Positions 19,747 to 29,170 are shown, counted from the stretch's first letter. The stretch: 64,000 nucleotides of DNA from Turicibacter bilis (GCF_024499055.1 NZ_CP071249.1:1-64000); one strand, 5' to 3'. Notes: a model not told the origin generated them from the sequence alone. Made by a program: numbers and translations.

Positions 19747-21144
19747 ATGAAAGTGAAAAGGGATGGCATTAAAATTGTAACAATTGGGGGAGGAAGTAGC
19801 TATACTCCTGAATTAATGGAAGGATTTATCAAACGATATGAAGAGTGCCCGATTAAAGAGTTTTGGTTAGTCGATGTAGAAGAGGGAAAAGAAAAATTAG
19901 AGATTGTTGGACAAATGGCACAAAGAATGTGGGATGCATCACCGTATGATGTCAAAGTTTATTTAACTCTTGATCGTCGTGAAGCATTAATTGATGCAGA
20001 TTTTGTTACAACTCAATTTAGAGTAGGATTATTAAATGCACGCATTAAAGATGAGCGAATTCCATTTTCTTATGGCATGCTTGGTCAGGAAACGAATGGG
20101 GCTGGGGGAATGATGAAAGCCTTCCGAACAGTTCCGGTTATTTTAGATATCGTAGAGGATATGAAAGAGTTATGTCCAGATGCCTGGTTAATTAATTTTA
20201 CAAATCCAAGTGGGATGATTACGGAAACAGTGATCAAATATGGAAAATGGGAAAAATGCATTGGTTTATGTAATGTACCCGTGAACTCGATGATGAAAGA
20301 ACCTGAAATGCTTTCGATAAATGGGGAAGAATTAATTTATCAATTTGCTGGTTTAAATCATTTTCACTGGCATAAAGTATTTGATAAAACAGGAAAAGAC
20401 ATTACAGAGGATATTATTGATGCCATGTATACAAAAGATGATGGAACCCCTACTAATATTTTTAAAGTTGATTTTGTGAGAGAACAATTAGAACAAATGA
20501 AAGTCATTCCATGTGGATATCATCGGTATTATTATTTACAAGATGAAATGTTAAAGCATGGATTAGAAGAGTATCATGGGATAGGTACACGAGGAGAACA
20601 AGTTAAGAAGACAGAAGCGGAACTATTTGAATTATATAAAGATCCAACTCTTAATTATAAGCCAGAACAACTCACACAACGCGGAGGAACATATTATAGC
20701 GATGCTGCCTGCGAATGTATTAATGCAATCTATAATAATAAAAATATTCCGATGGTGGTATCGACAAAAAATAATGGAGCATTACCTGATTTAGATGCTG
20801 ATAGTATCATTGAAGTAACGAGTTATTTAACAGCCAAGGGAGCATCGCCTGTTGCGTGGGGGAAACTAAATAGTGCTGAAAAAGGATGGCTACAAGTCAT
20901 GAAGGCTATGGAAGAATGTACAATTGAAGCTGCAATAACAGGTGATTATGGTTTAGCTTTACAGGCTTTCTTATTAAATCCACAAGTGATGGGAGGAAAT
21001 ATTGCAAAGCAAGTATTAGATGAAATGTTAGTTGCTAATGAAAAATATCTTCCTCAATTTGCAAAAAAAATTCAAGAATTAAAAGAAGCTGGTGTTAAGG
21101 TTAAAGATGAAAAAGTTCAAAGGTTAATAGCCGAGGGCTATTAA
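19747..21144 (+). CDS. 6-phospho-beta-glucosidase, GH4 (NAD- and metal-dependent)
   Basis: A 465-residue GH4 enzyme. The N-terminal Rossmann fold carries IVTIGGGSSYTPELMEGF and WLVDVE; NGAGGMMKAFRTVP, INFTNPSGM, GLCNVPV (metal-site Cys) and FAGLNHFHW (metal-site His) are hallmarks of the 6-phospho-beta-glucosidase branch. GH4 enzymes act by a redox elimination mechanism with NAD and Mn(II), unlike GH1. GGAGGTAG precedes ATG 19747. With two GH1 genes this is the third phospho-beta-glucosidase of the island, probably widening the range of sugars or linkages handled. Confidence 0.93.
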   Translation: MKVKRDGIKIVTIGGGSSYTPELMEGFIKRYEECPIKEFWLVDVEEGKEKLEIVGQMAQRMWDASPYDVKVYLTLDRREALIDADFVTTQFRVGLLNARIKDERIPFSYGMLGQETNGAGGMMKAFRTVPVILDIVEDMKELCPDAWLINFTNPSGMITETVIKYGKWEKCIGLCNVPVNSMMKEPEMLSINGEELIYQFAGLNHFHWHKVFDKTGKDITEDIIDAMYTKDDGTPTNIFKVDFVREQLEQMKVIPCGYHRYYYLQDEMLKHGLEEYHGIGTRGEQVKKTEAELFELYKDPTLNYKPEQLTQRGGTYYSDAACECINAIYNNKNIPMVVSTKNNGALPDLDADSIIEVTSYLTAKGASPVAWGKLNSAEKGWLQVMKAMEECTIEAAITGDYGLALQAFLLNPQVMGGNIAKQVLDEMLVANEKYLPQFAKKIQELKEAGVKVKDEKVQRLIAEGY

Positions 21145-21163
21145 TTGTTACAAATAGAGAACT

Positions 21164-21194
21164 AAAACGGAGTGATTTTGCTCCGTTTTTTTTT
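21164..21194 (+). terminator. terminator of the GH4 gene
   Basis: AAAACGGAG, 8-nt loop, CTCCGTTTT plus further T. Confidence 0.9.
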
Positions 21195-21374
21195 GTGAAG
21201 TAGTTAAAAAATTGTGTTGTTTTTATACAGCTTTTACATGACTTTAAGTGATAGTTCTGTTAAATTTATATTTCATCATGAATTAAAACATGGTAAAATA
21301 CCATTGATTTTGGAAGAGGTAGAGATAAATGACTGATTTGTTATCATATAGCAGAACTAGGGAGGAACTATAAT

Positions 21375-22607
21375 ATGTTGAAAAATAGTTTGATTAAAAA
21401 AACAGTGCTAGCTTTAACAGTAGTTGCTGGATTAAGTGTATCAATGACAGCCTTTGCTAAATCATCATTTACTGGTGAGTATCGTCAAGGGGAAATTTTA
21501 TCATTTGGTTCAAGTTTGAATCAACGTGAAGAAGCAGCATTAAGAGATTATTTTGGTGTTTCAGATGAGATGGAGGCTATCTATGTAGATAATGAAACAG
21601 CGATTAAACAATTAGGATTAGCGCCAGATGCATTAGATGACTATAAAGGTGGCTGGTATTCATCAGCTTATGTGAAGTTAACGGACCAAGGAGGAATTAA
21701 TGTTTCTTCTAAAAATGTAAGTTTAGTAACGAATGAAATGTTTGCGAATGCATTAATCACTTCTGGGATTTTAAATTGTGAGGTTATTGTATCGGCACCG
21801 TTTATGGTAACGGGTGAATCTGCATTAGCAGGGATTTTAGCGGGTGCAGAGGAAATTATGGGAGAAAGTTTATCTGAAGAAAATAAAATTGTTGCTAAAG
21901 AAGAAATCGATACAACGTTAGAAATAGCGGATGAAATATTGAATAATCCAGACAATGAAATTAATTCTTCAAGTGATTCTTCAACGGTAGCATCTGGGAT
22001 TATCAATGATATTAAGCAGCAAGTTATTAAAGACTCTCCAAACTCCACTCAAATCGAACAAATTATTGTGAACGTCACAAATAATTATGGAGTCGATTTG
22101 AGTGAAGAATCAACTGAAAGAATAGCCAACTTAATGGAAGACGTGAATAAATTAGATATCGATTATAAAGATATTAAAGAGACGATGAAAAATATCGGTG
22201 ACAGTATTTCTGAAAGTTTAAAAGAAGCGGGAGTTAAGCTGAAAGAGTCTGGGGTTTTAGAAAAAATCGGTAACTGGTTCGTTGATTTAGTCAGAGGAAT
22301 TGGTGAATGGATTAAAGGTTTATTTATTTCATCAAACGAAGTAGATCTTCCTATTTTAAATGAAGAGGAACCGTCTGATATGAATGCTTCAATTGAAAAT
22401 AGTGATGAAAGTGGAGAGGTTGAAGTTTTTGAACCTAGCACGTCAGAAGAAACAGATATCAACACAGAAGATCTAACAGCCGGTGAGAACGTAGATGAAA
22501 ATGAGCCAAAAGATAATGTTGAACAAAATTCTGAAGAAAATGAAGCAGAAGTAGTACCAGAAGAGACAAGCAATGATCTTGAAAACAACGAAAGTGTATC
22601 AGAATAA
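21375..22607 (+). CDS. secreted DUF1002 (YpuA-like) protein with acidic tail
   Basis: A 410-residue exported protein. Residues 1-28 form a signal peptide ending AFA. The DUF1002 domain follows (IYVDNETAIKQLGL, ITSGILNCEVIVSAPF, VTGESALAGILAGAEEIMG), then a helical segment to about residue 320 and a Glu/Asp/Ser/Asn-rich acidic tail of about 80 residues. There is no LPXTG or membrane anchor. DUF1002 proteins are of unknown function. GGGAGG precedes the ATG. The acidic tail is probably disordered. Stand-alone gene with its own terminator. Confidence 0.87.
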   Translation: MLKNSLIKKTVLALTVVAGLSVSMTAFAKSSFTGEYRQGEILSFGSSLNQREEAALRDYFGVSDEMEAIYVDNETAIKQLGLAPDALDDYKGGWYSSAYVKLTDQGGINVSSKNVSLVTNEMFANALITSGILNCEVIVSAPFMVTGESALAGILAGAEEIMGESLSEENKIVAKEEIDTTLEIADEILNNPDNEINSSSDSSTVASGIINDIKQQVIKDSPNSTQIEQIIVNVTNNYGVDLSEESTERIANLMEDVNKLDIDYKDIKETMKNIGDSISESLKEAGVKLKESGVLEKIGNWFVDLVRGIGEWIKGLFISSNEVDLPILNEEEPSDMNASIENSDESGEVEVFEPSTSEETDINTEDLTAGENVDENEPKDNVEQNSEENEAEVVPEETSNDLENNESVSE

Positions 22608-22645
22608 CAAAATTAATATTTAAGCGAAAAGTAAAATACTTATTT

Positions 22646-22671
22646 GAGAACCTTAAGGGTTCTCTTTTTTT
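22646..22671 (+). terminator. terminator of the DUF1002 gene
   Basis: GAGAACC (22646-22652) pairs with GGTTCTC (22658-22664), then T tract. Confidence 0.88.
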
Positions 22672-22706
22672 AAAGGAATTATATCAAATAGAATCAAAGA
22701 GATAAA

Positions 22707-22729
22707 AAAATGGCCGATTAGGCCATTTT
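22707..22729. terminator. bidirectional terminator
   Basis: AAAATGGCC, loop GATTA, GGCCATTTT. It contains the stop codon of the minus-strand membrane gene and faces the DUF1002 gene, so it can work in both directions. Confidence 0.75.
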
Positions 22730-23113
22730 ATTTGTTTGGTTTATTGATTGCTTTTTTGAGTTTAGATAGTTGTGTAAATAGCATGTCAAAGTTGCGAAAA
22801 ATCCGATGCCATCCATTAATGTATCGTACGGATGATAGTGAAAAATAAGTGCATAAATATATTGAATGCTCCAAAGTCCGATAATGGGAAGGAGTGTCCA
22901 GTTCCATTTTTGAGATGGTACCATTAATAAATAAATCATTGTGACAATGAACATGGACGTCATCCATGGAACGACTTCTTCTGGCATGATAATCATTGGA
23001 TCGGCACACCCAATGGTTAAACTCCATCCTAAGTTTATAAGCATCCAGAACCATAATAGACAGTAAAATCCGTTTTTTAAAACTTTTTTTATGATGATTA
23101 ACGTTTGATTCAT
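22718..23113 (-). CDS. four-helix membrane protein, unknown function
   Basis: A 131-residue protein with about four hydrophobic helices (near residues 12-35, 46-62, 70-90 and 98-115) joined by short loops, one with ADPMIIMPEE. GGGGGAAATTAA precedes the ATG. No family recognised. It is convergent with the DUF1002 gene; a shorter frame in another register over the same DNA is a shadow. Confidence 0.65.
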   Translation of the reverse strand: MNQTLIIIKKVLKNGFYCLLWFWMLINLGWSLTIGCADPMIIMPEEVVPWMTSMFIVTMIYLLMVPSQKWNWTLLPIIGLWSIQYIYALIFHYHPYDTLMDGIGFFATLTCYLHNYLNSKKQSINQTNKMA

Positions 23114-23220
23114 TTAATTTCCCCCATTCCTGAATCGTTAAGTTTATTATAGTTTGTATGGATTAAAGATTCAATGAGTCTATTTCCTTATTTTTACAAT
23201 TTGTATTTTTAAGATGAATA

Positions 23221-23235
23221 TACACTATAAGTGTA
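23221..23235. promoter_or_regulatory. 15-bp perfect palindrome TACACT-ATA-AGTGTA
   Basis: A perfect inverted repeat of the size and form of a dimeric repressor site (GntR- or BlaI-like), about 180 nt upstream of the small frame at 23416. A related but shorter palindrome, ACTAC-TAGT-GTAGT, lies at 63764-63777 upstream of the last gene. Regulator unknown. Confidence 0.4.
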
Positions 23236-23415
23236 GTTACATGAATGAGAAGAGAATGATTTATCGTTAGAAAAGGTCGTTGTGACGAGTGAACTAAGGG
23301 AAATGTTAATTAATAGAAATGAGGCTAGATCATTAATGACAGTCCTGCATCATTTTGTAAATTACTTATAGAATTTTGAGGGTGAAAAGGATTAGATTGA
23401 AAAAAAGGTGGGAAA

Positions 23416-23523
23416 ATGAAACGTGTAGGGTTATTTTTTATTGTCATGATAGTGGGTTTAATGGTAGTCTTAATTTATAATAAATTAGTCGTTATAGAAG
23501 TGACAGATGACCTTAGTGATTAA
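23416..23523 (+). pseudogene. 35-codon membrane fragment, probably decayed gene start
   Basis: ATG 23416 has AAAGGTGGG upstream and opens a 35-residue frame: one membrane helix (GLFFIVMIVGLMVVLIYN) and a short acidic end. After the stop, the same frame continues with protein-like sequence (VLVVFMKDKRVVRLWRG) for about 25 codons before further stops, as if a longer gene had decayed. A genuine 35-residue membrane peptide is the alternative. The rest of 23524-23698 is empty. Confidence 0.4.
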
Positions 23524-23698
23524 AGGGTTTTAGTTGTTTTTATGAAAGATAAGCGAGTTGTCCGTTTATGGCGAGGTACCACGTGAATTTGTTGAGTTTG
23601 AATTAGGATTTAAAATTTAGGGCATTAGTCACCAAGTGGTAAGTGTCGCAATTAAACAACCGTTAATGATAGAATAGTTTAAAAGAAGGATGGGGTAG

Positions 23699-24316
23699 AT
23701 GAAGCGCTGGATTGTTATCTTAATGCTAGGAATATATCTTTGTGGGTGTGAAAAAAAATCTGAACCTATTAATGATGAGGTGTCGGAAGAACATCAACGT
23801 TTGTTAATTATGGATGAGGTTAATCGAGAGGATTATGAAAGTAATCGATTTTATGCGATGGGAGATCCTGTTGTCTTTTTATCTGGAGATCAAAACGATG
23901 TCCTTTGGCAAGTAACGTTGACTGATTATGAAGTTATTCAAGATTCGCATGAGGGATTTAAAAAGGCATTAGTCCTCCATTTTAATTATCGTTATTTTAT
24001 GCCAGAGTTTATTATGTCTCAAACGTTACAGTCTGTTGTTCATCCGACTGTTTTTTATCAAGATATTGCATTAAAACCACAAAGTTTAGCTGAAGCAACC
24101 ATCGCATATAATATTGGGAATTATGCTAAAAGTCCTCATATTCTTTATGAACCTATTGTTAATGATGAAATGATTTGTAAGCTCGTCTATTTGCAAGCCA
24201 ATACGGATCAAAGCTGTTTTAATTATTATAGTTATGCAGGACCTGGCGAATATCTCATCAGTTTTGAAAGTGGAAAGGGAGAACATTTTAATTACATGAT
24301 TAATGTCAAAGAGTAA
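23699..24316 (+). CDS. predicted lipoprotein, unknown function
   Basis: A 205-residue protein with a lipoprotein signal: MKRW, a hydrophobic core, and the lipobox LCGC with Cys17 as the lipidated residue, followed by an acidic linker (EKKSEPINDEVSEEH). The mature part of about 180 residues looks beta-rich and matches no family I know; DUF4352/DUF5067-like lipoproteins have a similar layout. GAAGGATGG is the ribosome site. It would be tethered to the outer face of the membrane. Confidence 0.78.
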   Translation: MKRWIVILMLGIYLCGCEKKSEPINDEVSEEHQRLLIMDEVNREDYESNRFYAMGDPVVFLSGDQNDVLWQVTLTDYEVIQDSHEGFKKALVLHFNYRYFMPEFIMSQTLQSVVHPTVFYQDIALKPQSLAEATIAYNIGNYAKSPHILYEPIVNDEMICKLVYLQANTDQSCFNYYSYAGPGEYLISFESGKGEHFNYMINVKE

Positions 24317-24444
24317 GTCGAATTATTGGAAAAAAACACCAAAAAACGAAATATTCTTAAAAAAACGTGACATTATGTTATGATAAATGTGGGCTTATGA
24401 GAGAGAGATAAGGAGATTAAAGACTGAATTAAAGGGGTCATGTT

Positions 24445-25704
24445 ATGAGTAAGAAGAAAAAATTATTAATTGGAGGGGCTGTCGGAATTTTAACTGTTGG
24501 ATTAGTATTCGGGGGGATTAAAGCATATGAATACTATCAGGCTAAAGAATTAGTTCTGACGTATGAGGACATTACATTTCCAAATATTAAAGTGAATGAG
24601 AAGGATGTATCAGAAATCTCTAAAGCTAATTTAGAACTTGTCTTAAAAGAAGAAGTTGAAGGGCTTGAATCACGTTTGATTGAAGTTAAAATTGATGATC
24701 AAACTTTTTCAAAGACGTTAAAAGAATTAGGCTTTGTTGCGAGTGAAGATGTTAATGAATTAACTGATGAAATTTTTGCACTTGGTAAAGATTTAGAAAT
24801 TCTTGAACAAGCAAAAAGAATTGAAGCAGCACCAGTAGTTGAATATACTATTGAATATAGCTATGATGAGTCATTAGTGGATGAATGGATTCAATCCATT
24901 GCACAGCAGCTTTATGTTGACAAAGAAGAGCCAACGTTTAAAATGGTTTCAGCAGGGAACTTTGAAGTGACGGAAGGACATGCAGGCTATTCGATTGATG
25001 CAGATGCAATTAAAGAGCAGGTTAAAACGGCATTAAATGAAGTTTCCGCAGAGACTATAGAAGTGACAGCAGAAGGAATCGTTGATAAACAAGCGAAGGA
25101 TCCTGAACTGTTAAAGTCAGTGAACTATAAAATCTCAACTTATAGCTCAAGCTTCCCAGTCGGTATTCCAAGATCGAAAAACGTAGAACTAGCAACATCT
25201 AAAATTAACAAGACATTGTTAATGCCTGGGGATGAGTTCTCGTATACAGATAAAGTGTCACCTGTTATTTATTCAAATGGTTATGTTGATGCAACTATCT
25301 TTGTTAACGCTCAACCGGTTAATGGAGTTGGAGGCGGAATCTGTCAAGTATCGTCAACGCTTTATAACACTGTGTTACTAGCTGGAATTATGCCTACTGA
25401 ACGTCGTAATCATAGTTTACAAGTTGGATATGTACCTGTCGGACTGGATGCGACGATGGCAGAAAATGCAATCGATTTTAAATTCGTAAATACATTAGAT
25501 TATCCAATTTATATTAATGCCTATACGAGTGGTGGAACGTTAACGATTGAATTTTGGTCAAATGAAGATGCCCTGGATGGAGTGACGTATAAACCACAGG
25601 TTAAACAAGTAGGGCAGAACAAATATCAAACTTACTTATTGGGGTATGATACAAATGGTAGCTTGGTGTATAATGAATATATTGATACAAGTACTTATAA
25701 GTAA
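24445..25704 (+). CDS. VanW-family cell-envelope protein (YoaR-like)
   Basis: A 419-residue protein with an N-terminal anchor (residues 6-27), two putative peptidoglycan-binding PG_4-like regions (about 40-215) and a VanW domain in the last 190 residues, recognised by LMPGDEFSYTDKVSP, NGVGGGICQVSSTLYN and RRNHSLQVGYVP. VanW domains are common in Gram-positive cell-wall proteins; the conserved Cys and His suggest an enzyme, but no activity is assigned here. AAAGGGG precedes the start. Likely extracellular and membrane-anchored; not part of a vancomycin-resistance cluster. Confidence 0.9.
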   Translation: MSKKKKLLIGGAVGILTVGLVFGGIKAYEYYQAKELVLTYEDITFPNIKVNEKDVSEISKANLELVLKEEVEGLESRLIEVKIDDQTFSKTLKELGFVASEDVNELTDEIFALGKDLEILEQAKRIEAAPVVEYTIEYSYDESLVDEWIQSIAQQLYVDKEEPTFKMVSAGNFEVTEGHAGYSIDADAIKEQVKTALNEVSAETIEVTAEGIVDKQAKDPELLKSVNYKISTYSSSFPVGIPRSKNVELATSKINKTLLMPGDEFSYTDKVSPVIYSNGYVDATIFVNAQPVNGVGGGICQVSSTLYNTVLLAGIMPTERRNHSLQVGYVPVGLDATMAENAIDFKFVNTLDYPIYINAYTSGGTLTIEFWSNEDALDGVTYKPQVKQVGQNKYQTYLLGYDTNGSLVYNEYIDTSTYK

Positions 25705-25708
25705 GAGA

Positions 25709-25744
25709 AAAGCTTCACTTCCGAGCGGAAGTGAAGCTTTTTTT
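25709..25744 (+). terminator. terminator of the VanW gene
   Basis: AAAGCTTCACTTCC, loop GAGC, GGAAGTGAAGCTTT, then T. A 14-bp perfect stem. Confidence 0.95.
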
Positions 25745-25861
25745 ATGTCATTTAACGTGCCAACCTAAGAAACAGAGAATATCTTATATTGTATCCTGGT
25801 CATATTAACAGCAAGATAAGTGAAAGGAATTTGTAGCAGACTAGAAAGAATGTGATGACCA

Positions 25862-27028
25862 TTGAATAATGTTATAAGAGACGAAAAATTAAAAGCTGCC
25901 TTAAATAAGCAATATTTAAATCAGCCAGCTGACCAAGTAATTACTAAAGATCAGTTAGCAAATTTACAAGGAACTGTCACGTTAGATAACAAAGAAATCA
26001 AAGATTTGACTGGGATGAGTTATGCAACTCAGATTACCGCACTATATTTAAATCATAATGAGATTATTGATATTACACCTTTAAAAGATATGGTTAATCT
26101 TCGACAAATCAGCTTAATGAATAATCAAATCAAAGATTTAAGACCTATGAGTTCACTCGTAGATCTACAAAGTTTAAACCTCAGTAAAAATCAGATTCAA
26201 AGTGTATGGCCTTTAACAAAATTAAAAAACTTAAAGACGTTATTTCTTGATTATAATCCGCTTCAAAGCTATGATGAACTTCGATTTATGAAACAATTAA
26301 CCTTATTATCGATGAGAGGAGTTGGGATTTCTAATTTGGCAGTCTTGTTACCACTCGTGAATCTTGAAGTCCTTTATTTAGATGATAATAAGATACAATC
26401 ACTTGAACCATTAAGTCAGTTATATTTATTGTACCAACTCAATATTAATGGGAACCAAGTACATAATTTGAAGCCAATTGGGGCACTTAAGTACCTTCAA
26501 ATGTTATTTGCCAATCAAAATCAAATTGAGAATCTAGAGCCGTTAAAAAAATTGAAACAACTTCAGTTTTTAGATTTAAATCATAATCATATAGAGGATT
26601 TAACACCGTTAGCTAGCGTCGAGTCATTAGAAGCATTAAGTATTATGAATAATCGGGTAAAAGATTTAACGCCGATTACTAAGCTTCCACATTTGCTAGC
26701 TTTACTTGCTCAAGGCAATCAAATTACCTCTTTAAAGGGGATACAGGCATTACCCATCATTAGCCTTGAAAATCAGTCGGTTGAATGGGAATCGATTTGG
26801 GTTAATAAATCTGAATATGCGATTGAATTGAAAGGAAGATTAATTGATACAAATGGGGAGGTTCCATTGATTACAGCCATCAGTCCCAAAACAGTCACCT
26901 ACGACGTTTTAAAATCACGACTGATTGTTAATCAGTTAGAGCCACTGATTACTGTGTTTTTTCATAATCAAAATGAAGAGATTCCATTTAGTGGTGAACT
27001 TCGTCTTTCATTCAAGGAATTAGAATAA
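25862..27028 (+). CDS. internalin-like leucine-rich repeat protein without export signal
   Basis: A 388-residue protein. An N-terminal cap (VIRDEKLKAALNKQY, VTLDNKEIKDLTGM) is followed by about ten 22-residue repeats of the internalin type (LxxLxxLxLxxNxIxxLxPL; e.g. LEVLYLDDNKIQSLEPLSQL) to about residue 300, then an Ig-like segment of about 85 residues. Such proteins bind other proteins and are normally secreted; here there is no signal peptide, no anchor and only a TTG start (25862) with a poor ribosome site. It may be cytoplasmic, or the secretory start was lost. No other in-frame start was found upstream. Confidence 0.82.
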   Translation: MNNVIRDEKLKAALNKQYLNQPADQVITKDQLANLQGTVTLDNKEIKDLTGMSYATQITALYLNHNEIIDITPLKDMVNLRQISLMNNQIKDLRPMSSLVDLQSLNLSKNQIQSVWPLTKLKNLKTLFLDYNPLQSYDELRFMKQLTLLSMRGVGISNLAVLLPLVNLEVLYLDDNKIQSLEPLSQLYLLYQLNINGNQVHNLKPIGALKYLQMLFANQNQIENLEPLKKLKQLQFLDLNHNHIEDLTPLASVESLEALSIMNNRVKDLTPITKLPHLLALLAQGNQITSLKGIQALPIISLENQSVEWESIWVNKSEYAIELKGRLIDTNGEVPLITAISPKTVTYDVLKSRLIVNQLEPLITVFFHNQNEEIPFSGELRLSFKELE

Positions 27029-27051
27029 AAGCGGTCGTTAGATCGCTTTTT
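27026..27051 (+). terminator. terminator of the LRR gene and intron target
   Basis: AAAAGCG-GTC (27026-27035), GTTA loop, then GAT-CGCTTTT (27040-27049) and T. The group II intron begins 3 nt downstream, matching the known habit of class C introns to insert behind terminator hairpins. Confidence 0.85.
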
Positions 27052-27053
27052 TA

Positions 27054-28936
27054 TGTGCGCCCGGCATGGGTATTATCTAACGGGTTAAAGTCCCGAGTAC
27101 GTCCAAGTAGCGGAAAGTACATAGCCTAAGACAAGGGTGTCCTCTGCGAGGAGGAATCTGAAGGAAGTCCGTGGGCAAACTTCTGGTCTGACGAACAGGA
27201 ATCACATCAGGCAGGATACAAGGATAAGACTGCATAACAAGTTAAAGTCCAATAGCTACACAGAAAAAAAATGTATGTTGTAAATGTGGCAGATAGATGG
27301 AAGGGAAGATAATACACCTTACCCGGGGAGGTCTTATATTCTATCCCAAAGGTTGACCGTGAGGTAAACATGGAATATAAGAAGTCAGCCGAGGTCGTAG
27401 TAGTGAAGAGAGTTAGTGAAAACTAAAAGGAGCGAAGGACCGAACTATTTTATCCGTTAAAGAAATGATACTTGCACCTTCCTAATTAACCATTAGGTGA
27501 TAAGACACATATCTAAAAAAAAAATAGATACGATGGATGGAAGGTTACGAAACTCATGGAGGTAACAAATATGAACACAGAGAATTTATTAAAACAAATC
27601 CTACACCCAAATAATCTAAACCAAGCTTATTTACAAGTTAAGCGTAATAAAGGTGCGGCAGGAGTGGATGGGATGACGATTAATGAATTGGGACACTATT
27701 TAAAAGAAAATGGTGAAGAGATAAAGGACCAAATTCGTACGCGTTCGTATCAACCTAAACCGGTGAAACGAATCGAGATTCCCAAGGCAGATGGGGGTGT
27801 GCGAAATTTAGGTGTCCCAACCGTGGTTGACCGATTCATTCAACAAGCGATGGCTCAAGTTCTCACCCCTATCTATGAAGAAAAGTTTCATGAAAACAGC
27901 TATGGATTTAGACCGGGACGATGTGCAGAAATGGCGATTATTAAAAGTCTAGAATTCATGAATGATGGGTATACATGGATTGTTGATATCGATTTAGAAA
28001 AGTTCTTTGATAAAGTCAACCATGATAAGTTAATGAGGTTGATATCAAATACGATTAAGGACGGAGATGTCATTTCACTCATCCGAAAATTCTTAGTCAG
28101 TGGAGTCATGATGGATGATGAATATAAAGAATCGGTGATTGGAACCCCACAAGGAGGCAATCTATCCCCATTACTGAGCAATATCATGTTAAATGAACTT
28201 GACCAAGAGCTAGAAGCAAGAGGGTTAAATTTTGTCCGATACGCAGATGATTGTTTAATTCTAGTGAAAAGTGAGAAGGCAGCGAAGCGAGTGATGAAAA
28301 GCATGACGAAATACCTTGAAGAAACGCTAGGTCTTAAAGTCAATGTGACAAAAAGTAAGGTTGAGCGACCAAGTGGAATTAAATTTCTAGGATTCGGTTT
28401 CTTTTGGGATAAAAATGCCTATCAGTTCAAAGCTAAACCTCACCAGATATCGATCATGAGAGTGAAAGAGAAATTAAAAAGACTCACCCGACGAAGTTGG
28501 AGTGTGAGTTTTGACTATCGACTGAAGAAACTAAAGCAGTTAATCATCGGATGGGTGAATTATTTTAAAATCGCTAAGATGAGGACGGTATGTGGAAATC
28601 TAGATAAAAATATTCGATTCCGATTAAGAATGTGTATATGGAAACAATGGAAGAAGGTTCAAACCAAATATAGAAGTTTAATGAGGTTGGGAATCGATAA
28701 GGATAAGGCGTGGGAATGGGCAAATACCCGAAAAGGATATGCGAGAGTCGCTCGCTCATTTATTTTATGTCGAACCATCACGAATGAAAGACTAAAAAGA
28801 AGAGGTCTAGTATCACTACTAGACCACTATCAAACTGTTCATATTTAGAGATAAAATAGAACCGCCGTATACGGAACCGTACGTACGGTGGTGTGAGAGG
28901 ACGATGATTAAATTAATTAATTATCTCCTACTCGAT
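27054..28936 (+). mobile_element. group IIC intron, apparently complete
   Basis: The 5' end GTGCGCCCGGCATGGGT and the following AAAGTCCCGAG, AAGGGTGTC, GAATCTGAAGGAAG and TTACCCGGGGAGGTCT match the domain I landmarks of class C introns such as the Oceanobacillus iheyensis one. After the reverse-transcriptase gene, domain V starts at about 28859 (GAACCGCCGTATACGG, then CCGTACGTACGGTGG), and domain VI runs from GAGAGGACG to CTCCTACTCGAT, ending at about 28936. Total 1883 bp. Inserted directly after a Rho-independent terminator. Exact 3' end is by similarity of pattern. It interrupts no gene. Confidence 0.9.
27571..28848 (+). CDS. ltrA: group II intron reverse transcriptase/maturase
   Basis: A 425-residue intron-encoded protein. 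The reverse-transcriptase core shows GAAGVDGMT (RT0/1), YRPKPVKR-like block 2 (SYQPKPVKRIEIPK), SYGFRPGRCAEMAI, VDIDLEKFFDKVNHD, TPQGGNLSPLLSNI and the catalytic RYADDCLIL; the maturase X domain follows (IGWVNYFKIAKM, LRMCIWKQWKKV). There is no HNH endonuclease, as in class C introns, which use single-stranded or terminator DNA targets. GGAGG precedes ATG 27571; an ATG at 27556 is too near. It binds and splices the surrounding intron RNA and copies it into new sites. Confidence 0.95.
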   Translation: MNTENLLKQILHPNNLNQAYLQVKRNKGAAGVDGMTINELGHYLKENGEEIKDQIRTRSYQPKPVKRIEIPKADGGVRNLGVPTVVDRFIQQAMAQVLTPIYEEKFHENSYGFRPGRCAEMAIIKSLEFMNDGYTWIVDIDLEKFFDKVNHDKLMRLISNTIKDGDVISLIRKFLVSGVMMDDEYKESVIGTPQGGNLSPLLSNIMLNELDQELEARGLNFVRYADDCLILVKSEKAAKRVMKSMTKYLEETLGLKVNVTKSKVERPSGIKFLGFGFFWDKNAYQFKAKPHQISIMRVKEKLKRLTRRSWSVSFDYRLKKLKQLIIGWVNYFKIAKMRTVCGNLDKNIRFRLRMCIWKQWKKVQTKYRSLMRLGIDKDKAWEWANTRKGYARVARSFILCRTITNERLKRRGLVSLLDHYQTVHI

Positions 28937-29134
28937 TTGGATAATCCGTGAATTAGAGCTATCTTTCTCGTTGGATGATAGAGAAAATGAAGGGATTTTT
29001 GTTGTAAACTACTGAATATGTATGTGCAAGAAGTAAAGGAGATGTTATAATAAGGCTCGCTCTATAAGAAGTCTGTTTTTATGACGCTTTAAGATTTTCA
29101 CTTAGGCGAGCAATGACGGTTATTGGTTCATATA

Positions 29135-29169
29135 TATAAGTCCCGATAAGTTTTTTACAGTGTAAAATT
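29135..29169. repeat. copy of a 35-bp sequence also found in the VanZ gene insertion
   Basis: TATAAGTCCCGATAAGTTTT followed by TTACAGTGTAAAATT is nearly the same as the left end of the insertion at 62872: identical except one base at position 10 and two around the centre of the TTTTAC/GTAAAA hairpin. Upstream lies a GCTCGC (29055-29060) / GCGAGC (29106-29111) pair. Suggests a remnant end of the same small element. Confidence 0.65.
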
Positions 29170-29170
29170 A

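Noticed and set aside
22163-22588. 141-codon Ser-rich frame opposite the DUF1002 gene
   Set aside because: Antisense shadow of an acidic Glu/Ser-rich coding region.
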